Assembly: GCF_902635505.1 (NCBI RefSeq)
Contig: NC_045431.1
Coordinates: forward strand, 15,903,001 to 15,967,000
DNA from: Sarcophilus harrisii
Lineage: Eukaryota > Chordata > Mammalia > Dasyuromorphia > Dasyuridae
Length of the DNA stretch: 64,000 nucleotides
Direction: 5' to 3'
The number at the start of each line of letters is the position of its first letter. Positions within the stretch are counted from its first letter, which is position 1. Positions 1 through 10,500 of this stretch are shown here, one piece after another. The notes beneath the pieces were generated by a model. It saw nothing but the letters and a program-made list of their open reading frames with translations, searched no databases and had not been told where the DNA came from. Both the position numbers and the translations under genes were made by a program.

Positions 1-752
1 CCAGCCTGGACGGTTGGGACTGTTCCACTCACTATCTTCTATTTCTCTTATCTTGCTTTTTATTTTCCATTCTTTTTTCCCCTATCTGTCTACTGACCAG
101 TCCATAGTGCACCCACATACTGTTTAGCTCTACTAGTGATTCTCAGTAATAATTCTCACCACTGATTATAGTTAATCTAAATTTGTCCCACCTTATTCTA
201 CCCGAGACCTCCAAACTTACCCCAAAGATAATGACACTCCTTGTGAATCCTTAATTTTATTATTTAAAAAAAAACCCAGTCCTGCTGCAGTGAGTCACCT
301 CAGTGGCGCCGCGGTGCCAAGAAAATCCGGTTACCATTTTGCCCAGATCAGAGGGTGGATTAACTTTGATGTCTGTCTGAACCCTGTGTGACATGCCATT
401 AGAGCTCCGGCTCCCTCCAAGCACTCCCATTTTCACATACGAGGATAGAGAAAGTGGCTGCTAGGAGCACAGACTGACTTTTCCACAGTGATTGAGATGA
501 AAATCATGTTCTTAGGCATCTGGACTGTAAGAACATTCTGTCATTTGGGTCTGACTTTCCCCACATCCCACTGCTCTTAATGCCAAACTTTGCAAAGGTT
601 TCCTTGAAATGCATTGTTGCTGTAAAGACTCAACTGTGATTAAGCCATTTTTAGGAGATGGAAACATACTGACCCCAAACAATGTCATCTACACAAGATA
701 GATAGATGATCAAAGGTGAGAAGGGGAGGAGGAAAAACAGTCCAAAACAGTG

Positions 753-791
<39 letters not shown>

Positions 792-984
792 AAGAAATAC
801 AGAAAGAGGACCCAAAGGCAGGGGGTAAAGCATCTTGAAATCTGAAAAATAATTGTGCATTTTGTAGCCTACTGAGCTTTTTGATGACTGGTAAAGGTTT
901 TTTAAATGATGCTCTAATCTGTACCAGTGATAGTGTTAGTTGGCAGGTTTTGCTTATGTTTAAACCCAGAAATTACAGGTCTTT
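1..984. other. Intergenic, no gene recognised
   Basis: No exon, splice-bounded frame or RNA gene is visible. It is AT-rich apart from a stretch near 270-440. The only clear structure is the TG microsatellite at 755-787. The short open frames here have no recognisable protein similarity. Confidence 0.6.
755..787. repeat. (TG)n microsatellite
   Basis: About 16 uninterrupted TG dinucleotides. Confidence 0.98.
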
Positions 985-1490
985 CATTAAATCACCTATC
1001 TGGTCTCCCTCCACCTGGTCTCTTCTCTCCACACTCCATTTTCCACGTATTCTTAGAGCATAGAGAGGTCCGTCTCACTCTTCTGCTTAAGCAGCTTTAG
1101 AGGCTCCCCATTGCTTTCAGATCAAACGCAGACTTCTCCATTTAAAACCCTTTTACTCATGACTTCTCAGCTCACATTCCATGCTTGCTCAGTCAGGCCG
1201 CATCTCCTCCCTCCGGGCTTTTGGACAGGCTGTTCTCCTTCCTGAAATACCTTCTCCTCACCTTTGGCCCCCTTCACATATCACCTCAATCAAGAGATCT
1301 TTCTTGAGTCCTTCCTCCCAAATCACTGTGCTTATTTGCATCTAACTTGCATTTATTTATCTTTGAATATTTAATATTCTCTTAGTAGAAGGTAAAGGGC
1401 CAGCAAGGACTGTCCCACTCATATTCTCCTATTCACTTACAAAGCCTGAGGGTCTAGAACATAATATGAGCTCAATACATATTTGATGGT
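985..1490 (+). mobile_element. L2 LINE 3' fragment
   Basis: This has the usual order of an L2 3' end: a GGCTCCCCATTGC-like motif near 1107, pyrimidine-rich middle text, an AGTAGAAGGTAAAGGGCCAGCAAGGACTG-type stretch (cf. the L2 'gaatgtaagctccttgagggcagggactg'), then a terminal CTCAATACATATTTGATGG-like tail. It is heavily diverged, so old. Confidence 0.8.
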
Positions 1491-1569
1491 TGATTTATTG
1501 ATTTGAAGGAGGGCTGCTATGTGTTCCTCCTTTCTTACAGTACGTAGGATCCTCTTGGGAGGCCAGCTA

Positions 1570-1860
1570 TTGATTACTTCCTGAGAAGGAAAAATGAATG
1601 AAGCATTAGTAAGTGCTAGAGATATAAATGGAAAAAGGAAGTCAGTCTTTGTTCTCCATGAACTCACATTCTGAGAGAGACAATACTTATGGAAGGTTTC
1701 AGCTGCAATTCAGATAGAAAAGTGTGATAGTCCTTATGGTGCTGTGGCAAAGCAGATAGTAATGGTTCTTTCTTCAAAATGTCATTTACACAGTTGAAAT
1801 CATATCAGTTTTTTGATGTTAAATATCAGAACTCTGACAGTGCCCAGGACTTTGGTAACA
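1570..1860 (+). repeat. Old dispersed repeat, copy A (unnamed)
   Basis: It begins with a diverged 'agtgctagagatataaatgg' type head. From about 1690 it aligns by eye over about 170 bp with 46399-46563. Shared landmarks are GGTTTCAG.TGCAA, GTGGCAAAG, ATCA.ATCA and CAG..CCCAGGACTT. I do not recognise the family. Confidence 0.6.
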
Positions 1861-2385
1861 AGAACTTTCTTTCCTGGGTTTTCAATAGATGTGACTAACA
1901 CCTGTCAGTACCGAGATAATGCCCTTACTTCCAAAAAGATGTCTATTAATCTACAAAGATCTCACATTTGAGGGCTATGCAAAGGTCTAAAAGCTGTGTG
2001 GTTCTTAGAGCCTGATCTATACAGCTTTTTATGCAATTCTACTACTGGTACCACAGAAGCAGTTCCGGGCTATCCAGGCCTGAGCTCAGGTCGCTGTTTT
2101 CCCTTTGTTTCATGGGTTGTTATGGTTGAAAAACTACTACTGGTTAGCCGGCTAGCTACTGATGGATGTCTCTATCCCTAGCCAGCCTGATCCTTAGCAA
2201 GGAGGCGTCTTCTGCTGTTGCCAGGACTATTATCAAAGCCTTTGCTGCCATATTTTATATGGCCTTGGAAAAGCCTCTAATAGCTGAGGGTCACCTCCAC
2301 ACGGCATCAACACATGGCAATGAAATTCTGCCAATGTACGTGTGAATAAATATACATTGCACACATATACACACAAACATGTGCA

Positions 2386-3223
2386 TCTGTCTGTCTCTCT
2401 ATCTCTCTATCAATCTATGTATCTATGATCTATCTGTCTGTCTGTCTGTCTATCTATATATCTATGATCTGTCTGTCTGTCTATGTATCTATGATCTGTC
2501 TGTCTGTCTATCTATGTATCTATGATCTATCTGTCTATCTATCTATGATCTATCTGTCTGTCTATGTATCTATGATCTGTCTGTCTATCTATGTATCTAT
2601 GATCTATCTGTCTGTCTATGTATCTATGATCTATCTGTCTATCTATGTATCTATGATCTATCTGTCTGTCTGTCTATGTATCTATGATCTGTCTGTCTAT
2701 CTATGTATCTATGATCTATCTGTCTGTCTGTCTATCTATGTATCTATGATCTATCTGTCTGTCTGTCTATCTATGTATCTATGATCTATCTGTCTGTCTG
2801 TCTGTCTATCTATATATCTATGATCTGTCTGTCTATATATCTATGATCTGTCTGTCTGTCTATCTATGTATCTATGATCTATCTGTCTGTCTATGTATCT
2901 ATGATCTGTCTATCTATGTATCTATGATCTATCTGTCTGTCTATGTATCTATGATCTGTCTGTCTATCTATGTATCTATGATCTATCTGTCTGTCTGTCT
3001 ATGTATCTATGATCTATCTGTCTGTCTATCTATGTATCTATGATCTATCTGTCTGTCTGTCTATCTATGTATCTATGATCTGTCTATCTATGTATCTATC
3101 TGTCTGTCTGTGTTTATCTATCTATCTATGATCTATCTGTCTGTCTATCTATATATCTATGATCTATCTGTCTGTCTGTCTATCTATGTATCTATGATCT
3201 ATCTGTCTGTCTGCCTGTCTGTC
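2386..3223. repeat. Compound TCTG/TCTA tetranucleotide array with higher-order units
   Basis: About 840 bp of CTGT/CTAT tetranucleotides, broken about 26 times by a TATGATC element that shifts the tetranucleotide register. This makes recurring units of roughly 28-44 bp. Long plus-strand open frames (2425-3328) are a by-product of the repeat and are not genes. Confidence 0.97.
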
Positions 3224-3469
3224 TCCCCTTTAAAGCCCTCTTCCAGGGCTTCCTTGCGGCTAGAGGACGGACCTGGGTTCTTGAAGCTTACGCGAGCTAA
3301 CAACCAAACTCAAGCAGGTTCTACCTAGAACCAACTTAGGGTCACAATTACCGCAACCCGTGGAGAGGAGCTCGTGTCTTTAAAAGAACTTGTGCGTATA
3401 TTTATGTAATTTCATTTTTATGTAACATATGTACACACACACACAGTTTTCCCATTAAATTCTGAGGAA

Positions 3470-3575
3470 ACAGTCTGGGCACGAGGCGCTGTGCTAAGCG
3501 CCGGGGACACAAAAAGCCGTAAAGGAGGATTCCTGCCCTCGAGAAGCTCACAGTCTAACTGGGGGGACGAGCAGG
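3470..3575 (+). repeat. Old L2-class head fragment at CpG-island edge
   Basis: Contains 'gcgctgtgctaagcgccggggacac' and 'gagaagctcacagtctaa' landmarks, a diverged form of the dispersed 'gtgccaggcactgtgctaag...ggagctcacagtctaatgg' repeat seen at several other places in this window (for example 43040 and 60556). Confidence 0.6.
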
Positions 3576-3880
3576 CAGAAATGCAGCGGCGGAGGGGGTC
3601 GGGGCAGAGACGGAAAAGGAGGAGCCGCAGAAGCGTCCGCTCAGCTCTGCAGCCTCCTGCCCAGAACCCGGGAGGGGCCCCTCCCCTTGAGCTTCCTTGT
3701 GTGTAAGGGGGGGGGAGGGGCTGGCCCAGGCGGCCGCCTCTCCCTCCAGGAGCCTGCGAGGCCGGGAGGGGACGAGGTGCTGCCTTCCCGGGCTCCCCTC
3801 TGACCCACCACACCAGCTTTCCAGGCGCAGCTCAGGCCCCGCCCCCCCCACGGGGACTATGTAGTGGGGAGCCCCTCCCC

Positions 3881-4187
3881 CACGTGGCCTGCTTTGTAGC
3901 CCTCCGCTCCCCCACGGGGCCTCTGCTCTGCGGAGGGTTTCCTTTCCCCTTGTCTTTCCCTTTTCCTCCCCGGGGCCCGTCTCCTGCGGCTCTGAGTGTC
4001 TAATACTCCTTCGTGTCCCCCCGCCCCTCGCCCAGGGCCTGTCGAAGGCAAAGATGGCACCCGTATCACGGGACGCCCCAAGCGGGCGGCCTTGGAGAGC
4101 CCACCCAGGCACGTGACTTGCTCCAGTTTCCCCCCCCTCCCCCCGCGGACTTCCGTCGCCCTTCCTCCGCCCTCCACTCCTCACGTG
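3881..4187. promoter_or_regulatory. Three CACGTG E-boxes upstream of SMIM20
   Basis: CACGTG occurs at 3881-3886, 4110-4115 and 4182-4187, within 540 bp of the start codon. The middle one reads GGCACGTGAC, close to the lysosomal/stress CLEAR consensus GTCACGTGAC bound by TFEB/USF-type bHLH factors. Occupancy is inferred. Confidence 0.5.
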
Positions 4188-4307
4188 CCCCAGGCCGGCG
4201 AGATGAAAGCCCCGGGCAGGGTGAGGAGGAGAAAGGGGAGAGGGGCTTGCCCAGTTGTCCCCGCCCCCAACTCCTCTGTCCGCGCTCCCTGCTTTCCGCC
4301 CCTTGTC

Positions 4308-4343
4308 CCGGAAGTGAAAGCCTCTCCCCGCCCCTACTTCCGG
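4308..4343. promoter_or_regulatory. Paired inverted ETS sites, core promoter
   Basis: CCGGAAGTG at 4308-4316 and its opposite-strand partner ACTTCCGG at 4336-4343 lie 75-110 bp before the ATG. Paired ETS (GABPA/NRF2-type) sites near the start of transcription are common in nuclear genes for mitochondrial proteins, which fits SMIM20. Transcription probably starts close by. Confidence 0.65.
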
Positions 4344-4417
4344 CGCCTCGCGCGTGTGGCGGGCGCGACCTGGGGTTCAGAGGCTGCGATTCGTGCGAGA
4401 CGCCCCGAGCTTGGGTC

Positions 4418-4526
4418 ATGACTCGCAACCTGCGCACGGCGATGATTTTCGGCGGCTTCGCCGTCATCCTGGGCGCCGTCTTCTACCCTATCTATTTCCG
4501 GCCCCTGATGAAAACCGAGGAGTACA
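4418..4526 (+). CDS. SMIM20: SMIM20 coding exon 1
   Basis: Encodes residues 1-36 plus the first base of codon 37. It ends ...GAG GAG TAC A, followed by the donor GTGAGTG at 4527. It carries the N-terminal matrix-side residues and the whole transmembrane segment. Confidence 0.96.
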
Positions 4527-7500
4527 GTGAGTGTGACCCCTGACCCGGGCGGTCAGTCCCCGCCGCTGCCCCCTGTGCTCGCGGCTCCCTCGGACCTGAC
4601 GCGTTCCCCCTCTGGCCCAAGTGGGGCGCAAGCTTAGCCCGTCCCATCCGTCCTCAGTCTCACACCCGTCCCCGCGCTGAGGGGGCTGGGGTACGGGGGG
4701 AGGGGGCGGACCCAGGACGGAGCGTCCTGACAGGAAACCGCTCGGGGGCGGTTGTGGCTGACGTCATCGGGAGCGAGCGCAAAGGACTGTGGTTATGCCA
4801 AGGCCAGGCGGCCACCTGCCGGGGACTCGGCTCCCAGGCTAAGACACTGAGGGTCAGAGAGTTACATTAGCCTCCCGGGGGGGTCAGTCCGCCGGCCTGG
4901 GGCTCGGAGCCTCATCCAGGGGGGCAGCAGCTGCTGTTCCGGGCCACCTTATCCCAACGAGCCGGCGGGGCCTCCCCGGGAGAGACTGGTGCGGCGCGGG
5001 GGCCAACGTCATCCGGAGCGGCTGCGAACGCCCGGGGGGAGGGCGAGGGGCGGGTCCAATGGTGCAGTGTTGGTGGCTGCCCCTTCCTGTGTGCCCCGGA
5101 CTAAGGCAGCGGCTCCCGGGGTGCAGAGCCTTAAAGAAACCTTGTTCCTTGCATTCAGTGTGATTAGCCTTGTAGTCCTGTGTCCTATGCAGTTAGAAAT
5201 GCTGCGAGAAGGGGGCCCTGGGCTTCAGCTGCTTGTGCGCAAGGGGTCGCCACACAGGAGAGGTTCGGGATCCCGGGGCAGCCTCCTGCCCAAAGCGAGT
5301 AACCGAGAAGCCTCCCGCAGGGGAGGTAGTCCCCCTCCGGGCTCAGCTCCGTACCCGCCGCGGCTGCCTCCCCATTTCTTCCCTTCCGGCAGCATCCCAG
5401 TGAGGCCGAGGCTCCGGGCACGCAGAGAGCCCCGGGGCCTCTGCTCTGTGGGACCCGGTCTGGGGCTCCCCTCCCCGCACCGGCAGGAAGAGTCCCCCCC
5501 CCCCGGGCAGGGATCCCCCCCCCCCCCGGGCAGGGATCCCCTCCGGGCCGGACCCAGCACCGCTGCTCAGGGCCTGTGCCTCCGCCTGTCTCCCGGCCCC
5601 CACCTCACCCCCCCGGCACACCCGGCGCCTTCGAGGCTGCGCTCCCGGGGCCCCTTCCCCATCGCCCCCCACTTGTCCGGGGGCAGGTTTGTCCTCAGAA
5701 AGGAAAGCTCCCCGGGGGCAGGACTGCCCGGGCTCTCCCCCACCCACCGGGGCCTGGCCCACGGATTGGCCGCCTGCCTCCATCGCCGGCCTTGTAGCTT
5801 CTGGGAGGGCCGCGCCTTGGGTTTGGACCCCAGTGAGGCCGCCCTCTTGCCCAGGAACCTTCCTCCCTTGGGGCGCTCGATCTGTGGGTGGAGACCTGGG
5901 GCCACTCGCGTGGGTGGGCTGCCGTGCGGGAGTCGGGCTGGCCGCAGCGGGCACAGGGGAGCCAGGCTGGGCAGCTGCGGTGCCCTTTCTGCAGTTGTCC
6001 ACAGGGGAGAATCCTTCCCTACGTGATGTGAGGGACTTGGGAACGCGGCGGGAGGAGTGATGCACAAACACTGTTATTTAGGCAGATAACGCAGAGTAGG
6101 TTTATTTCAGACACGAAAATTGAGAGCAAAGAAATTACTTAAAATTTTTTTTTTCAAAGCATCAGTGGGTTCTTTTATATTAACGAAACTCACCAGTTTC
6201 CCCCCATTGTTCCCGTGCTCTTTGACCTTTGAGGATTAAAATCTCCAGTTCAGTCTGCGAAGCCCACGTCTGCCTGTGCACCGAGTCTGTAAGAGCCTGC
6301 AGAGCAAGCCTAGGGAACCTGGCCTTGGGAATCCTTTGGCTGCAGGGGAGTCCTTAGCTCTCAGCCATTCATTTCTTTCCTCTCTTGCCCAGGTTCAGAA
6401 AGCTTGCTCCTGTCTCCCCTGAGAGTAGAGTTGTAGCCCATGGAGAGTTGAAACTTGAGGAGGGAATGGCTGTTTTCTTGTTAGCATAACAATTTCTTAT
6501 CATCCTTATTTGTTCTGTCGCTCCCCTGCTCAGTTATCTTCAGTAGCTCCCAATTGCCTCTAGGATGGGATTCAGACTCCTCCATTTAACATTTCTGGCC
6601 CTCCACAAGATGTTCCTGTTTCTCTTTTCAGCCTTATTTTATACTATTCCCTTTTATGTGTTTTATATTCCAGTCATACTGGACTACTAGCTGTTTGCAA
6701 AATTTGACAGTACACTCCCTGCTTCTGTGCCACCCGGAGGTCGCCCCTCGCTATCCATTACATTTCTCTCGGAATCCATGTTTTCTTTGTGCTCTCGGGC
6801 TGCCTGCCGGGATCTCCTCAGGTGTCAGTAGTGGATCACAAACCTCCTTGGAATGGGGGCTGTTTTGTCTTTTTATTCTAAGTTTCTAACATAGTGCCTT
6901 GCACACATTAGCTACTTAATAAAGGTTTGTTGATTACTTGGTGTAGATTAGGGCAAAAAGAATGATAGAATATCACAGTTGGAGGGAAGTTTAGAACTCA
7001 TCCTAGTCCTACCTGTACCTGCAGAGAAAGCCCCTTTGCAAGGTCTGTGTGAGTAGTCTTTAAACTTCTCCCCTGAGCTGCTTTCCTGTACTTTTACAAT
7101 TAGAACTGGATAGTTCTAATTGCTAGGACACTTAGCTTTTCATAGAGAGATGGAGAGATAAACAAACATGGATACATCTCTATCTCTATAAGAGAGAGAG
7201 AGAGATAGGGACAGAGAGCGAGTGAGCACACGAGCGCATACTCACACTTAAAATCTTCTGGCTGCAGCTTCTCCACGGAGGCTTAACATACTGACACACA
7301 GCTAAGGGGTTAACGGGTAAGCCTGGCCCCGTTCCTGCCACCATCCTGGTCACCATCCTGACCCCTCTATCTCGCCCCACCTTCTAATGTGGCAGTCTTC
7401 CTACAGATTACATTAGCTAATTATGGATGCCATAATATGTTTATAAAAAAAACTGTAAATTTATATTGAACTTGTATTCATAGAATACAAAATATCCTAC

Positions 7501-10500
7501 TTAGATATTTTCCACATAATCTCATCTCGCATCCTGTACTTGGGCAGTTTTCTGAACTCAGTCATTTGAATTCAAGTACTTTGCCCATAGACTCTCCTTT
7601 TATTCCTCTTAAATTTCGTCTTCTCAGATTAACCTAAGGTTCTAGCCTTTTGTCATTTGTTGGATCCTTCTCCCAGTTGGTTAGCTATGCCCACCAGCTT
7701 TCTGTCATGTACAAATTGGACGAGCATGCCATTTATGAATTAATCTAAATTATGGATGAAAGTGGTAAATAGCCAGGTCCAAGGACATCCTTCCCCTCAG
7801 AAATCTCTTCAGGTTAATTTCATTCCATTAATGACCTTTTATTTGGCCTGAGTTTACTTAATCATCTTGTCCACTTCTTTCAATATGGTTGACCTGGATA
7901 ACGCCAGAGATTGTCGAACGCTTTCCTAAATTAGGATTCCTGTGTTCACAACATTCTCCTGATCTCTCAGTCTAGGAACTCTGACAGAAGAAAGATGTAC
8001 CATTACACCCAGCTTAAAGATAAGAAAACTGAGGTGATTTGTCTAATGTCACACATGTCGTAAGTGGCAGAATCCAGTGCTCTTTCCACGGTATTATGCT
8101 TTTCTCATTGCACATTCCCAAGTAAGAATGTCGTCTCTTGCTTGGATTTTGCTCAATATTGTCAATTTATATAAAAGCTAAGGCTTGAAAAACATTAATG
8201 GATTAAAGAACTTTGTGATGTAGATAGGATACTAATATTCAGTGATCGTTTGGGAGAAAACAGGTTTGGCAAAGTATTTAAATCAGTAACCCAAGCAAAG
8301 CCACAGAGATAATCAGCATTAAAACAAGAATTAAGAGATTATACCCTGTTTAAAAGAAATCCTTAGCTGTTTTCAAACTTCATTAACAGTTAGTGAAAAA
8401 CCGGGAAGACAAAGATTCCCTTCTTGGTAATATCTCTGTGGCATTACAGTGGTTTAGGGAATAATTAGATATTCTGGCATCACCACCAAAAGCCAGCTTC
8501 CTTTAGTGTTTCTCAAAACAGGCTCTTTGGGATAATAGTTGTCTTTAAGAAACTTTGTTTTGCCTTCTATCACCTGACTTATCTTCCCTCCTCCTCCCAG
8601 AAGTGTTTGCTACCAAGATATCTGATTTCCTTAAAAATGATCTGCTTTAGTAATAATAGCAGCTTTTGTTTATATATCACTTTGCAGTTTACAGAATTTG
8701 TTAGCACAATGGTGTAGTGGAAGTAGCCCTAGTTTGGGAGTCAGAAACCCTGAATTTGTATGATTTTGAGTATTCAGTTAATCTCTTTGTATCTTAATTT
8801 CCTCACCTGTAAAATAAGAGGTTATTCTATGTGATTATTAAAGACCCTACCAATTCCAGATCCAGTGTTTCTCATGACAATCTTATGAGGTGGACATTTC
8901 AAATATGGTCCCCATTTGACAGATGAAAAAACTGAGCCTTAAAGCTTTAAAGTGGGTCACTCAAGATTATACTGTTAGTAAGCAAAAGGTCTAGAATTTG
9001 AACTGAGGCCTCCTGATTCTTGGTTCTGTAATGGAATCTCTGCATTATCACTGGGCAATCTTTCCCACCATTCTCTTGTTAGCAGAGAAAAGCAGAGAAA
9101 ACAGGGAGAAGAGTAGATACGCTTTTGTTGTAGATTAGGCAAACTGCAGTGGTCATTGCTCTTTTCTCTTGATTTGTTTCAAGATGACCATTCTTTGAGA
9201 ACTTTATTGCAAAGAAGGCTTTGGTTCTACAGGAATATCAATGGAAAGGATGCTCTTTTTTATAGCATTCAGCTCGGAAAACTACAAGTTAATGGACTCT
9301 TGACAATTTATTGTAATTATATAGAGTTACTGCCTTTAGGAAATATTAATCTCATATAAATTCAGTTATATTCCGGTTCCCAGTGGAAGAATCCAGAATT
9401 CCCACCCTGAAAGGGAACCTTAGAGGTCAATTAGTCCAACCCCTTAACCTCAATATCAAATTTATAGTCTTTGCTTGCAGATCTCCCATCACTTGGAAAC
9501 ACCTTATAAAACACCTCATCAAGGCAGTTAATTCCTTTGGGGAATAATTCTTGGTGTAACTTTTTTATTTGAGCTGAAATACTTCACTTTTAGACAAACA
9601 CTTGGACCCGAGTCTAAAGTCTTCTCCCTGACAACTCTTTATATAGTTGAAGACAAGTCATTTCTCACCTATCCCTCCTGTTTTCTCTCTGTTAGTTTTT
9701 AAGGCAATATAATACAGTGACTTTATTCTTTCTTAGTAAGTCGTCATTGTCTCACGTCTTCAGATTGGGTGTCTGTTCCCAGAGGAACCCGACTCCCCTC
9801 CCCCCTTTCCTGCCATTTTCCTATTTGTGAATACAAAATTGAGTGTTCTTTTATCAATCAAATAAGTAAGTAGGATCACTCAATTGTGGGCAGTTATTCC
9901 TCGGGGTGGGAGTTGTAAAAGCAGTAAGCTTTCAATATAAATTCTTGCTTATTTGTTGGATCATGCCATTTATATCTTTATAGGAAGCCAGAGAATCGAG
10001 TAAAGAAAATGATCCACCAGTAAAATAGTATAAGAACTAAATGTGGATTCAAGGAAACACTGTCAGTCTGATTAAAACAAAGGTTTTATAGCAAAGTTTA
10101 ATTATTATAATTTTCTAGTAAATGTCCTTTGGCTACAAGTCTGTCTCTTAAAATACCACCATTTGTTTGGCAAGATTCTTAAAATAATAAGTCTCTGTTT
10201 TCACAAGACTTGGTTTTATTCTAAACCACTTAGAGAGATGTCAGAATGCTAGAAGTCTATAGACATAAAATGCCCAATTTCTCTTGGCCTTTGCATGTTC
10301 AGGACAGCTCCAGAGAGACTGGCATAGCTTCTGTAGCTTTAAATGCTATTACTAATTGGCACAACACCTGCAATCAATTAGGGAAGCTTCAATTACCCAA
10401 ACCAAAGCCGCCCACCCAAAGATTAATTTTCTGCTCTATTTCCTATCAAAAACATAGCATATTTCCTCTCTTGTTCTTCCATGAAGTGCAGTGCAGATAT

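Larger units (their letters stand above)
3480..6060. promoter_or_regulatory. CpG island / SMIM20 promoter region
   Basis: Very GC- and CpG-rich, unlike the AT-rich flanks. It contains the SMIM20 start codon, exon 1 and the start of intron 1. No TATA box sits at a sensible distance from the ATG, which fits a TATA-less housekeeping promoter. At about 2.6 kb it is large for such a small gene. Several long open frames in both strands are explained by low stop-codon density in GC-rich DNA. Confidence 0.85.

Noticed and set aside
2425-3328. Long plus-strand open frames (MIYLSVCLSIY-type)
   Set aside because: Pure translation of the CTGT/CTAT array; periodic and low complexity.
4013-4543. 176-aa frame as the SMIM20 protein
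   Set aside because: The conserved 67-residue form starts at 4418, and this frame runs through the exon 1 donor into intron 1.
3418-6071. Several long frames on both strands, including 345 aa (4989-6026 +) and 242 aa (5343-6071 -)
   Set aside because: They overlap one another on both strands in CpG-rich DNA where stops are rare, contain homopolymer-coded Pro/Gly/Arg runs, and show no domain or splice support.
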